A program made the translations under genes and the position numbers. From an uncultured bacterium (lineage in GTDB: Bacteria > Vulcanimicrobiota > Xenobia > Xenobiales > Xenobiaceae), in NCBI GenBank assembly GCA_934621605.1, contig CAKTUZ010000013.1:13502-77501 (forward strand): 64,000 nt of DNA, given 5' to 3'. Every line of letters starts with the position of its first letter. Within the stretch, counting starts at the first letter, position 1. The notes under the pieces were generated by a model. The model ran no database searches. It had not been told where the DNA came from and saw only the letters and a list, made by a program, of their open reading frames with translations. Of the stretch, positions 34,230 through 43,008 are shown piece by piece.

Positions 34230-34999
34230 TAGCTGTCTTGCTTTAGCTTGCAGCCCAGTTTTCTTTAATGGAGAGTAGTATATATGCCTGTAAGAGAAAA
34301 ACCATATCTGACTTATGAAGATAGCCTTTGGGGATATGAGTTTGTAGAAGGGAGAAAAATTGAAACCGATCATGTGGATTTTTCATTCTATTATAACTAT
34401 AATCCCGATTTCCGGTTTAAGAATATTGTAGTTAAAATATATTGGGAAAGAGATACATGGTATTCGTCCAAGGACCTTGAAGAAATTCCTTCTGGATGGA
34501 TGCATTTGAGCGGCGATTATAAATATGAAGGTGAATCTCCTTCGGAGGATCAAGAGGCCAGTGCAAAACTATTGGAACAAGCTAGAGCTTTCTTCCGTAA
34601 ATACAAAGTACTGTTTGTCGCGGATTGGTATGATGAAAGGGGTATAATTCGTTCTGTCGCTAGAAATTACTTATGTGGATATTGTAGTAGATGTTATAAA
34701 AAATTTTACAAAATTTTAGATAATTTATGGTACGGCGGCATAGCTGATGATGTTGAAAATGACATACCGGTAGGAACAAGAAAGAATTTTTTAAGGAATA
34801 GAAAGCGTTATAAAAAGAGAGCGGCTCGAAATGAGAAAAAATTTTTAAGGAATAGAAGGCGTTTTATAAGGAAATTTGCTCAAGCTAAACGCAAAGGCGC
34901 CCATAGCGATTTGCCCGGCGATTTGCAAAATTTTGCCATTTTAGAAGATACTATTCGCCAACAAAAACTTTTTGATATGTGCGACTAATAGAAGGCCCT
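34230..34999 (+). repeat. Tandem duplication, unit 2 (gene C with its leader)
   Basis: 770 bases, starting at the exact end of unit 1. It is longer because of small in-frame insertions in the basic region of the gene. After GAAGGCCCT it diverges from unit 1 and runs into the right-hand terminator. Confidence 0.9.
34284..34988 (+). CDS. Cassette protein C, unknown function, near-copy of B
   Basis: A 234-residue protein, nearly identical to B over the first 130 residues. It differs by a short insertion around CGYCSRCYKKFYK, which adds cysteines, and by an expansion of the basic region in which FLRNRKRYKK and FLRNRRRFIRK form an internal repeat. The C-terminal 40 residues are again nearly identical to B. 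The changes are in frame, so the copy is probably functional. It is the last gene of the cassette, followed by a terminator. Confidence 0.7.
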   Translation: MPVREKPYLTYEDSLWGYEFVEGRKIETDHVDFSFYYNYNPDFRFKNIVVKIYWERDTWYSSKDLEEIPSGWMHLSGDYKYEGESPSEDQEASAKLLEQARAFFRKYKVLFVADWYDERGIIRSVARNYLCGYCSRCYKKFYKILDNLWYGGIADDVENDIPVGTRKNFLRNRKRYKKRAARNEKKFLRNRRRFIRKFAQAKRKGAHSDLPGDLQNFAILEDTIRQQKLFDMCD

Positions 35000-35036
35000 C
35001 GCAGTGATATAAATTTAGCTACGAGGGCTTTCTTTG
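34995..35036 (+). terminator. Terminator of the cassette
   Basis: GCCCTCG (34995-35001) pairs with CGAGGGC (35022-35028), then TTTCTTTG. The right arm and T-rich tail are the same as in the terminator at 32378-32450, while the left arm belongs to the gene C tail. Confidence 0.75.
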
Positions 35037-35102
35037 TATCGGTGCAAATTTTGTAGCACCTACTTCTCTTTAGTACAAATATAGACAAAGGCCGGCGGCA
35101 AA
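35019..35102. repeat. Right direct repeat of the cassette
   Basis: Partner of 32431-32504. This copy runs from the terminator arm into the intact 3' end of the PmtA-like methyltransferase gene, so it is the likely original boundary. Confidence 0.75.
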
Positions 35103-35644
35103 TTGCCCCAAACTACGCGTGACTTTTCTACTTTGGCAAACTTTGAGCGTATTTTTTGAGCAAACCTGTGTCCAGCTGGCAGCAATAGTCCTTGGAGGTA
35201 AGCAAATGTAACAAATTTGCCTCCTGGTTGCAAATATTGCAAAACTGGGGCCAGCAACATATCTTGCAATTGCTCATCGAAAGCAGCCCAGGGAAGCCCG
35301 CTTACTATAGCGTCTACACTTTGAAGGTTGCGCTCTTGTAAAAGACGGGGAAGCTCTGCTGCAGAATTACAACATATATCAGCTTCTGGCAATTCGCGCT
35401 TAAGTACTTCCACTAATGATTCGTTTTGCTCTATAGAGAAAAAGGCTGCTTCGGCAGGCTTGCGTTTTAAAATCTCTCTGGTAAATACGCCTGTACCGGC
35501 TCCGAATTCAACAATCACTTGAGCTTGTTCTACGTTAGCTTGAGTAACAATCTCTCTGGCTAATTCTTGCGAGCTAGGATAAATAGCCCCTACTTGGGTT
35601 GGTTTCCTGAAAAATTCGCATAAAAATGCTAAAGCGTCATTCAT
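35060..35644 (-). CDS. PmtA-like SAM-dependent methyltransferase
   Basis: A 194-residue class I methyltransferase. The N-terminal FFRKPTQVGAIYPSSQELARE and C-terminal VVWGNLPPAFVYIC are typical of the PmtA-type phospholipid N-methyltransferase group, related to KsgA-type enzymes. The SAM loop is VEFGAGTGVFT near residue 42. PmtA methylates phosphatidylethanolamine, but many bacterial members of this group are uncharacterised, so the substrate is uncertain. Its 3' end is partly duplicated at the other side of the cassette (32461-32505). Confidence 0.75.
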   Translation of the reverse strand: MNDALAFLCEFFRKPTQVGAIYPSSQELAREIVTQANVEQAQVIVEFGAGTGVFTREILKRKPAEAAFFSIEQNESLVEVLKRELPEADICCNSAAELPRLLQERNLQSVDAIVSGLPWAAFDEQLQDMLLAPVLQYLQPGGKFVTFAYLQGLLLPAGHRFAQKIRSKFAKVEKSRVVWGNLPPAFVYICTKEK

Positions 35645-35887
35645 AGTATTGTTGCCCGGGAAAGACTCCTAGTTTGGTGTCGCCGCCAATAATAGCACAG
35701 AACGATATTGCAGACAAATATTATAAGCTTATCGGCTAACATACGAGCTGTAGAGTCGTCCAGAATTGCCTCTTGGCTATAAATTGTATCAGCCCTTTTG
35801 AGCAGGTAAAAGTAGATTTTTTAGCCAATTCTGCATCTCTGTCTTGAGACGGGAAAGCATAATGAAAAATCGTTTGGAGTTGCTGAT

Positions 35888-38725
35888 ATGGCAGATGAAC
35901 GTCAGATTTTAGTCGCTAGTTTGCGCGAACATTTTGAAGGTATTATTGAAGCTACCGATCTTTTTTTACAAAATTTAAGCGCAGATAATGGCAGCCAAGA
36001 AGAACTGGAGGCCGCTCGTGGCGCGAATAGTGTTCTTAAGTCTGAATGTGCCGATTGGCGCAAACGAGCTTTAGAAACTAAAGGAGCGCTCAAAGAGTTA
36101 AAAAGTCAATTTACCGAGCTGGAACAGCGCTCTGACAAAATGCGGCGGCTTTGTATCGCAGCTGTCGGCAGTTTACAAAAATATGCTCCCGAATTGTATG
36201 CAAAATATCACGCTGAATTGTCCAGCTTGATTGGCACTGTCGAAGCCGCCGCCGAGCCTGCCACTGAAGCCGCTATCGAGCCTGCCGCCGAAGCCGCCGC
36301 CGAGCCTGCCGCCGAAGCTGTTGCCGAGCCTGCCGCCGAAGCTGTTGCCGAGCCTACCGCCGAAGCCGCCGCCGAAGCTACTGCCGAGCCTGCTGCCGAG
36401 CCTGCCGCTGAACCTGCTGCCGAAGCCGCCGCTGAGCCTGCCGCCGAAGCTGTTGCCGAGCCTGCTGCCGAAGCGACTGTCGAAGCTGTCGCCGAGCCTG
36501 CCGCTGAGCCTGCCGCCGAAGCTACTGCCGAGTCTGCTGCCGAAGCAGCAGCTACTTTGAAAAAGCCACTTAAACATGCCGATCCTAAAGCGGCTTTGCG
36601 GGAACTTGTGAAAGTTTCTATATCTGCTGGACGCGGCCCAAAAGGTTTAAAAGAAACTGGCGGCGGGCGGCGCTTAAAAAAGGCTGCTAGAGCTGCGACA
36701 ATTGAAGTGACTGTTGCCAATGACTCCACCCCCAGCTCTGAGGAAATTTCTGATAAGCCTGACCCGGCTGCGGCCGGTACAAATTTAACAACATCTGCTG
36801 CTATTGTAATTAAACCTGAGGCCGAACTTACTGTCGAGTCTGCTGCCGAGCCTGCCGCTGAAGTAGCCACTGAGTCTGTAGCCGAAACTGCCATCGAACC
36901 TGCAGTCGAAGTCGCTACTGAACCAGCTGCTGAAGCTGTCGAACTTGTCTCTGAAGTCGTTACTGAGCCTGCCGCTGAAGCTGTAGAAGAACCTGAAGAA
37001 GAGCCTATAATTAATAATAGTAAGCTTAAATTGCCTATGTTTACTGTCGGTAGGCTGAAGGATCGTTTGGAAGTGACTCTTGATGCAGTTCTGGCCGACA
37101 AATTAGCCGAAATTAGTGATATTATTGAACAAACTGAAGAAGCAGAGAAATTGCCTACCCTTGAGTTGCTGCCGCAAGCGGGAGAAGATATTCATTTTAC
37201 GGTCAGCAGTGAGCAGCAAGTTATAGATGAAGTTAAAGCCGGTCTTAAGCTCTCAGAAAATGGTGAATATGATTATGCTTTAGCTAAGTTTGCTAAGTTG
37301 CTTAAACAAGACAGCTATATTCTCCAACCCAACTTGGCTATTTTACATAATTATGTCAACATGGCCCGTTGGGAAGATGCCTATAAAGCTGGCTTGCCTT
37401 TGCTTTATGATACTTTTGGTACTGATTATTGGGAGGACTACGTCAAAGATTTGGCTCAGGCTGTTATCAACAAAATGGCTGTTTGCAGTTCCGAAACTGA
37501 GCTTAAAAAGTTACTTTTTGTCCTGGCTTTAATTTCTGCAAAATTCCCGGTCACTGCTCGTAAATTCTTGCGTTTGGCTGATTCTGTGTCGAGTAAATTT
37601 GCCGAAGAAGCTGTTTTACACTATTATCTGCTTAAAGTGGGCGTAACTTCGGCTAGCATTGATCATACAGTTGAATCGTTGAAAGAAATTACAACTTGTC
37701 CGGAACTTTTTGACGAACTTTTTGAGCAAGCTAAAAATCCTGTCAACAACAAATATCGACCTGTTTTAAATATGATTGAAGCCCTTTATCTTGAAAGTAA
37801 GGATAAAGCTAAGGCTGTAGAAGATAAAACCGAAAGTTTGATACCATTGAGCCCGGTGCAAATCTCGCCGGTTGATATGGAACGCTACCATAGTAAAGCA
37901 ACGGCTGGAAAGATTGTGGAGTTTATGCTAGATAAACTTTTCCCTGAAGCTAGTTTCGACCCCCCAGCTTGTCCGGAGCGTTTTAACAGCATACTTGACG
38001 AAACCAAACTTATTCCTTTCAATTTTAAGTCGGCTGAACTCTTCGAACGTTTAAATGCACGCATTTGCAAATTTACTAATGTAGATTTGCGCTATTACGA
38101 CGGACAAGAACAGTTCTTTATAAAAGCTTTTAATTGCGAAAAAGGCAAAATTTTTGTACTGCACAAAAAGATGGCCGAGTTTACGATAGCTGAGCAGCAA
38201 TTTATCATTTTACGTAAATGTTTCCAGCTTTATCATCATCATACGCAGCTTTGGTATTCTCGCATGTCCTTAGATGATACGATGATGTGTAAATTACTCG
38301 GCACTGTAGTAAAGATGTGCGTTAAGAGCGGTATAGAAGCGGCCGAGTCTTGGCTTAAGGTTGTTGACAATTATGATGCCGATACTCCCAATCTTTACAG
38401 GAGAATATCTGAAACAATTACTCACTTGTATCGAATTACTGACTATGAGCCTTTTTTGATTCTGAAGGAATTTTTGTTCGCTAGACGTCCTTTTACGGCA
38501 GTACTAGATGGTGATGCTAACAGATTCGCCGCTAAGGCTGTAGGTATAACTGAAGCTTCTTACGGATTAGCGCGTTTATTTGCCGGTATGCGTTCCGATT
38601 ACGAAATTCTGGCACAGGACGGTTTCTGTGCTTTGTATGCCGATCTGCAGACTAAAGATGAATTTCTGCGCAAGTCTTTGCAATTGCTGTGGATGTCTTA
38701 TTTGCAGAATGATGACTACATTTAG
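35888..38725 (+). CDS. Large protein with Ala/Glu/Pro-repeat region, TPR-like part and degenerate M48-like C-terminus
   Basis: A 945-residue protein. Residues 1-115 form a predicted coiled coil. Residues about 117-225 are an imperfect repeat of EPAAEA-type units; a shorter version returns near 310-375. Residues about 440-560 look like a TPR-type helical array (SENGEYDYALAKFAKLL). The C-terminal part has FVLHKKMAEFTIAEQQFIILRK followed by YHHHTQ (read as FVLHKKM and FQLYHHHTQLW), which resembles the helix around HExxH of M48 peptidases but lacks the HExxH, so I think it is non-catalytic. No signal peptide. It precedes aqpZ by 19 bases. The function is unknown. Confidence 0.6.
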   Translation: MADERQILVASLREHFEGIIEATDLFLQNLSADNGSQEELEAARGANSVLKSECADWRKRALETKGALKELKSQFTELEQRSDKMRRLCIAAVGSLQKYAPELYAKYHAELSSLIGTVEAAAEPATEAAIEPAAEAAAEPAAEAVAEPAAEAVAEPTAEAAAEATAEPAAEPAAEPAAEAAAEPAAEAVAEPAAEATVEAVAEPAAEPAAEATAESAAEAAATLKKPLKHADPKAALRELVKVSISAGRGPKGLKETGGGRRLKKAARAATIEVTVANDSTPSSEEISDKPDPAAAGTNLTTSAAIVIKPEAELTVESAAEPAAEVATESVAETAIEPAVEVATEPAAEAVELVSEVVTEPAAEAVEEPEEEPIINNSKLKLPMFTVGRLKDRLEVTLDAVLADKLAEISDIIEQTEEAEKLPTLELLPQAGEDIHFTVSSEQQVIDEVKAGLKLSENGEYDYALAKFAKLLKQDSYILQPNLAILHNYVNMARWEDAYKAGLPLLYDTFGTDYWEDYVKDLAQAVINKMAVCSSETELKKLLFVLALISAKFPVTARKFLRLADSVSSKFAEEAVLHYYLLKVGVTSASIDHTVESLKEITTCPELFDELFEQAKNPVNNKYRPVLNMIEALYLESKDKAKAVEDKTESLIPLSPVQISPVDMERYHSKATAGKIVEFMLDKLFPEASFDPPACPERFNSILDETKLIPFNFKSAELFERLNARICKFTNVDLRYYDGQEQFFIKAFNCEKGKIFVLHKKMAEFTIAEQQFIILRKCFQLYHHHTQLWYSRMSLDDTMMCKLLGTVVKMCVKSGIEAAESWLKVVDNYDADTPNLYRRISETITHLYRITDYEPFLILKEFLFARRPFTAVLDGDANRFAAKAVGITEASYGLARLFAGMRSDYEILAQDGFCALYADLQTKDEFLRKSLQLLWMSYLQNDDYI
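36238..36555 (+). repeat. Coding minisatellite (Glu-Pro-Ala-Ala-Glu-Ala units)
   Basis: Direct repeats built on GAGCCTGCCGCCGAAGC-like units, about 15-30 bases each, all in frame within the 945-residue gene. G+C is far above the surroundings. Length may vary between strains by slippage. Confidence 0.85.
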
Positions 38726-38744
38726 TAGATAATGGAGAGTTGAT

Positions 38745-39458
38745 GTGAAAAAGTATCTAGCTGAGTTTATGGGTACGGCCATGCTAGTTTTTTTGGGCTG
38801 CGGCGCCGCTATTTTGCATAAAGTGCCTACCTCCAATGTAGGTTGTGGTTATTTGGGTGTAGCTATAGCCTTCGGTTTAGTACTTACGGCTATGGTCTAT
38901 TCCGTGGGGCCAGTTTCTGGCTGCCATCTTAATCCAGCCGTTTCTTTAGCTATGGTTATTTTGGGACGCATGGAAACCAAAGATTTTCTCGCTTATATGG
39001 TCGCTCAAGTTATGGGGGCTTTTGTGGGAGCTTTCCTTCTGTATGCCATTATAGGCAATCATGAAATTTTGGGGGTGGCCAACGGAGGGTTCGGGTGTAA
39101 TGGCTTTGGAGATGCTAGTAATACCAAAATAAGCGCCACTATGGCTTTTTTAACCGAAGTAGTACTTACTTTCTGTTTTGTGTCTACGGTTTTATTTGTT
39201 ACTTCCAAGCCGGAATATGCCGGTGTGGCCGGTTTAGCTATCGGTTTGTGCTTAATTGCTGTCCATATTGTCGGTTTGCCTTTAACTGGCACTTCGGTCA
39301 ATCCAGCTCGTAGTTTAGCCCCTGCTTGTATTAAGGGAGGGCGAGCTTTGGCTCAAGTTTGGGTTTTCCTTATCGCTCCTCTAATCGGTGGAGCTTTGGC
39401 TGCTTTCTACAATATGGCTTTGAGCAATGAAGAAGTAATTGTTGCCGAAGAAAAATAG
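38745..39458 (+). CDS. Aquaporin / glycerol facilitator family channel
   Basis: A 237-residue channel with six membrane segments and both pore loops, HLNPAVSLAM near residue 65 and TSVNPARSLAP near residue 188. A GTG start with GGAGAG upstream fits. The pore residues I can see (aromatic/His context around VSGCHLNPA and IVGLPLTGTSVNPAR) resemble water-selective AqpZ-type channels. A terminator follows. Confidence 0.9.
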   Translation: MKKYLAEFMGTAMLVFLGCGAAILHKVPTSNVGCGYLGVAIAFGLVLTAMVYSVGPVSGCHLNPAVSLAMVILGRMETKDFLAYMVAQVMGAFVGAFLLYAIIGNHEILGVANGGFGCNGFGDASNTKISATMAFLTEVVLTFCFVSTVLFVTSKPEYAGVAGLAIGLCLIAVHIVGLPLTGTSVNPARSLAPACIKGGRALAQVWVFLIAPLIGGALAAFYNMALSNEEVIVAEEK

Positions 39459-39480
39459 AGTGGATTTTTGACAGCTTAAG

Positions 39481-39528
39481 AAAATGCTTTCTCCTTGATA
39501 ATCAAGTAAGAAAGCATTTTTTTTAGAA
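39481..39528. terminator. Terminator between the aquaporin and radical SAM genes
   Basis: AAAATGCTTTCT (39481-39492) and AGAAAGCATTTT (39509-39520) form a perfect 12-base stem with T-runs after it. It can serve both convergent genes. Confidence 0.9.
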
Positions 39529-39548
39529 AATCACAGTAGTATTGTTAG

Positions 39549-41006
39549 CTAAATACGTCGACTTTGAGCTTTAATAAGTTGGAGTTTGGCAATAGCCAAG
39601 CCTCCCTGAGCGATGCGCTTGATGCCCTCCCAATTGGTCATTTTCTTCAAGGTATGATAGATCTTTATGGGGTCAAAATAAAAATCACGGTTAATTTCTT
39701 TGAAGATGGATAGTAATTCTTCTCGGCTCATATATTGATTCCACATTGTGGGAATGTGCTCGGCCGTTTCAACAGTGGGATTGAGCATAAAGCGTTTCCA
39801 AATATCGGGATCCCATAAATGCTGATCGGCGCCGCGCTGCCACAAAGGGGTGTCCGGATAGGGGCTGGTAATAGCATAAACTACGTATTCTGGATCAAGC
39901 TGATAGACAAAATCTACTGTGCGCATAATATCATCGCGATTTTTTTCAGCTGGAGTGCCGATCATAATATAAGCACAGCCGCACATATCCAGCTCTTTGC
40001 ACCATTTAAACACTTGGCGGGCTTTTTCCGGCTTCATAAAGGTTTTTCCTAGAGCTTGAAGTCCTTCAGGGGTACCGCTTTCTACTCCGAAATGGCCGCG
40101 TAGGCAGCCTGCTTTGCGGGCAATTTTCAACATTTCGTAAGTTGTACCGGCGATAGTGCCTTTAAAAGCCCAGTACATTTTTAATTTACGACGTAAAATC
40201 TCTTGAGAAATTTCGATAACACGTTTAGTAGGAGCATTAAAAATATCGTCGACAAAAAGTACTTCTTCAATACCCATGTCTTTACATACTTCCATTTCAT
40301 CGACAATATCTTTAACTGTGCGAGAAGCGAAAGCGGCAGTGGAAAGACAAAATTTGCAGCCTTGAGGACAACCTCGAGAAGTTACGATGGTAGTAGAACG
40401 CAAGCCCAACATACCGGGAGTGTAGTATTCGTCTAAATTTATACCTTCGCGGTCAGGCATAGGGAAGCGGGATAAATCTTTATTTACAGGACGAGCTTCA
40501 TTGCGGGTAACGGAACCATCAGCATTTTTGAACCAAATACCTTTAACATTTTGGGCTTCACCCTTACCATCCAAGTAATCGATCCATTCGGCAAAAGCTT
40601 CTTCAGCGTCTCGTTCATTGCATATAGAATCTACTCCGGAGAGGGAAAGAGCCTCTTCAGGAAAACGCATGGCATGAGGGCCGCCCAAAATTACATGAAT
40701 ATCTTTATTGACATGTTTAGCTGATTTAACACATTCATGAACATCGATTAGATTGTGAGTCATGGTAGTAATACCTACAACTTGAGGATCATATTCACGA
40801 ATGCGCTGTTCTATTTGAGCTTGGGTTAGCAAATCACAGTTAGCGTCTAAAATTTTAACTTCGTGGTTACTATGGGCTTTAATGTAGGCGGATAAATACA
40901 TAATCCCTTGGGGGGGAAAAAGATGCTGATCTTTACCGTTAAAAATATCCGGCACGCCGCACCAGATTGAGTTTATGCGGGGAGCGTTGATAAGCATTAT
41001 TTTCAT
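39549..41006 (-). CDS. B12-binding-domain radical SAM protein
   Basis: A 485-residue protein with an N-terminal cobalamin-binding-like Rossmann domain (INAPRINSIWCG, GIMYLSAYI, VVGITTMTHN, VILGGPHAMRFPEE). The radical SAM cluster motif is SRGCPQGCKFC (CxxxCxxC) near residue 212. Family members catalyse methyl transfers, ring formations or other modifications of lipids and natural products. The B12-loop motif DxHxxG is not obvious here, as in many BchE-like proteins, so cobalamin use is uncertain. It stands alone, so the substrate cannot be inferred. Confidence 0.85.
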   Translation of the reverse strand: MKIMLINAPRINSIWCGVPDIFNGKDQHLFPPQGIMYLSAYIKAHSNHEVKILDANCDLLTQAQIEQRIREYDPQVVGITTMTHNLIDVHECVKSAKHVNKDIHVILGGPHAMRFPEEALSLSGVDSICNERDAEEAFAEWIDYLDGKGEAQNVKGIWFKNADGSVTRNEARPVNKDLSRFPMPDREGINLDEYYTPGMLGLRSTTIVTSRGCPQGCKFCLSTAAFASRTVKDIVDEMEVCKDMGIEEVLFVDDIFNAPTKRVIEISQEILRRKLKMYWAFKGTIAGTTYEMLKIARKAGCLRGHFGVESGTPEGLQALGKTFMKPEKARQVFKWCKELDMCGCAYIMIGTPAEKNRDDIMRTVDFVYQLDPEYVVYAITSPYPDTPLWQRGADQHLWDPDIWKRFMLNPTVETAEHIPTMWNQYMSREELLSIFKEINRDFYFDPIKIYHTLKKMTNWEGIKRIAQGGLAIAKLQLIKAQSRRI

Positions 41007-41274
41007 AAATAGATTCCGCCTTCAAATTTTTGTAAAAATGCACTTCAATTTAGGCCCCGTCCCTTCAGATGTTCAATAGCGGTTTCCTCCTTTTATGGGC
41101 CGATTCCACAAAAAAAAGCCCTAAAAAAGCCAAATTATCTCTATATGAATAAGCTGGATAGGCAAAAGGAGACAGCTAAGGGGGAGAATCTTGAATATTT
41201 ACAGAAGGAATCCGGGTTCAATGAATAGTTCAATGAATAGTTGTGCCATAAGATGATCTTGAAAGGGGTTCGAT

Positions 41275-42387
41275 ATGTCAGAATATAGAATGACCCGCTT
41301 AGGAGACGTTTGTGCTTTCCAAGGCGGAGTAAATATCGATCGCAGTTTGCTTAACGAAGACGGAACAGAGGGAGTTCCCGTCATTCTGCATAGCGACATT
41401 GAAAAAGGGCAGGTCTCCACCTACTACACTGGTGATTATTCCAAAGAGCAGCTTGTCCACAATGGGGAATATTTGGTATCGCTTACGGATCGTTTATCCA
41501 TCGAGCCTTGGAACGGCGAAGATGCCCTCTTTAGTCACCATTTCTGCCGTTTATGCCCTGATACAGAGCAATTAAATCCTTTATATATGGCCTATGCTCT
41601 CTCTTACATTTTCTGTAAGCTTGAAGATGATGAAAATACCGGTATACTCGAAGATGATGTTTCTATTGACGACTTAGAAGAAACTGTCATCCCTTTGCCA
41701 AGTTTGGAAGAGCAAGAACTTATTGCCGACGTATTGCGCAATGCTTACGACTTGATGAATTTGCAATTTGAACAGCTTGACAAATCTGAAGAGTTGTTAG
41801 GCGCTCGCTTTACTGAACTTTTCGGTCAAGTTGATACAAATGATCGCGGTTGGGAAGTTAAGCCTTTGGGCGCTTTGACCGAGCGCTTGAAGTCTCGTTC
41901 TCTTTTAGCCAAAGACAGAGTGCCTGGTGAATATCCTTACTATGATTCTACAGGCATTGTAGACAGCGTTGATGAGTATCTTTTTGACGAAGATTTGCTT
42001 TTAGTTGCCAAAGTTGGCTCGGTACTTACTTCTGACGATATCCCTATTGCCAGAGCTGTTCATGGCAAGATTTGGGCCAGCGATTTAGTCCATGTTTTGC
42101 GTATCAATCCTGATGCTGGTGTTATTCCTGAATATTTGGAGATGGTTGTCAACAGCTTAGATATTACTCCGAGTTTGCGCGGCGGTGTTATGCCTAAACT
42201 TCCCAAGGCTTCCTTGAACGAGTTGCCCATTCCTATTCCTCCCATGGAATTGCAACTTGAATATAAGGGCTTTTTGGGAACAATCGATGAACAATGTGAA
42301 AAGACGGCTCAGCGTATAACTGAAACTTCGCAAATTTGTCACAGTCTCAATCAGCGCTACTTTGAGAGCGCTATGAGCTATGAATAA
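41275..42387 (+). CDS. Orphan type I restriction specificity subunit (HsdS-like)
   Basis: A 370-residue protein with two target-recognition domains and the conserved HsdS spacers: IPLPSLEEQELIADVL near residue 145 and PIPIPPMELQLEYKGFL near residue 320, each followed by a helix that would pair in the dimer. Neither HsdM nor HsdR is within the window. AAGGGG precedes the ATG. Asp and Glu are visibly in excess over Lys and Arg in the first half. It may work with an HsdM encoded elsewhere, be a retained fragment of a lost system, or be a DNA-mimic-like relative. Confidence 0.8.
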   Translation: MSEYRMTRLGDVCAFQGGVNIDRSLLNEDGTEGVPVILHSDIEKGQVSTYYTGDYSKEQLVHNGEYLVSLTDRLSIEPWNGEDALFSHHFCRLCPDTEQLNPLYMAYALSYIFCKLEDDENTGILEDDVSIDDLEETVIPLPSLEEQELIADVLRNAYDLMNLQFEQLDKSEELLGARFTELFGQVDTNDRGWEVKPLGALTERLKSRSLLAKDRVPGEYPYYDSTGIVDSVDEYLFDEDLLLVAKVGSVLTSDDIPIARAVHGKIWASDLVHVLRINPDAGVIPEYLEMVVNSLDITPSLRGGVMPKLPKASLNELPIPIPPMELQLEYKGFLGTIDEQCEKTAQRITETSQICHSLNQRYFESAMSYE

Positions 42388-42779
42388 AATATTTGTGCTC
42401 TCTTTAGTCTCTGCCTAGCTGGCTGATAGATTGCAATTTTTAACGGCCCTGTTTTTTTTCAAAAATAGACAACAAAAAATGGGGCCTGTTTTTTTTGCTC
42501 CGGAAAGTTTTTTTAGATAATTTATTGTATATAACATACGGTTTAGAGATAAGTAGCATATGTGCATATGATGGCTTTTTGTTACTGTAGAATGGCTGTT
42601 TTTAGCAAAATAATTCTGTTTTTTTATTAGTTTTTGGTCTGTTTAGAACTGTTACTTAAAAGCCATTTGTCATATGATGTAAAGGAGGCGCCGTCAGTAA
42701 GTGGTTTCTGTAATTTTGATGATGGCTGTCCTTAACCTATTTTTAGCTGGAGGTCTTCCGCCTCTTCAGGTGGGAGATT

Positions 42780-42945
42780 AAGGCGGGCGTGGAAAACCAG
42801 ACCAATGAAAATACCGTGAGGTCGCACGGAGATTTACGCCTGTGGAGAGGGTATAAGCCGTTGCAATTCCTTTGAGTTGCGGTGCATTTCTCGCAGAAGC
42901 AGGAAGTTCTCACCTTCTATTAGGTGAGGGTACGTTCGCATTGTG
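42780..42945 (+). pseudogene. Decayed tnpB 3' end with IS200/IS605-type right end
   Basis: One frame reads GRTEIYACGE at 42820-42849, which matches the C-terminal Gly-Arg-Thr-x-x-x-Ala-Cys-Gly pattern of TnpB proteins; a stop lies just upstream, so it is broken. It is followed by GAAGCAGGAAG and the hairpin CTCACC (42909-42914) / GGTGAG (42923-42928) ending GGTACGTTC, the usual right end of IS200/IS605-type elements that overlaps the omega RNA scaffold. No left end or transposase is seen. Confidence 0.55.
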
Positions 42946-42955
42946 TTGTGTTGAG

Positions 42956-42961
42956 TATAAT
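42956..42961 (+). promoter_or_regulatory. Possible -10 box of glgB
   Basis: A perfect TATAAT about 50 bases before the glgB start, directly after the IS right end. A clear -35 is not seen, so the remnant may have supplied or replaced upstream promoter sequence. Confidence 0.35.
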
Positions 42962-43008
42962 TTCAGGCGCTTTTTCTGATAGGATTTGTTTTTTAGGAGT
43001 TGTGAAGT

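Larger units (their letters stand above)
42388..43008. other. Intergenic stretch with IS remnant, upstream of glgB
   Basis: 621 bases with no intact gene. The left half is A+T-rich and contains an inverted repeat (CATATGATGGCTTTT near 42560 and AAAAGCCAT near 42660). The right half is the decayed tnpB 3' end described separately. A TATAAT just after it (42956-42961) is a likely -10 for glgB. Confidence 0.5.

Noticed and set aside
36208..37101. A 297-residue open frame on the minus strand across the Ala/Glu/Pro repeat, and others on both strands
   Set aside because: They are shadows of the G+C-rich repeat, which lacks stops in several frames; they are made of Ala/Ser/Gly repeats and have no ribosome sites.
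41218..41241. A 12-base tandem repeat (TTCAATGAATAG, two copies) before the HsdS-like gene
   Set aside because: Only two units; too short to claim a regulatory or phase-variable role.
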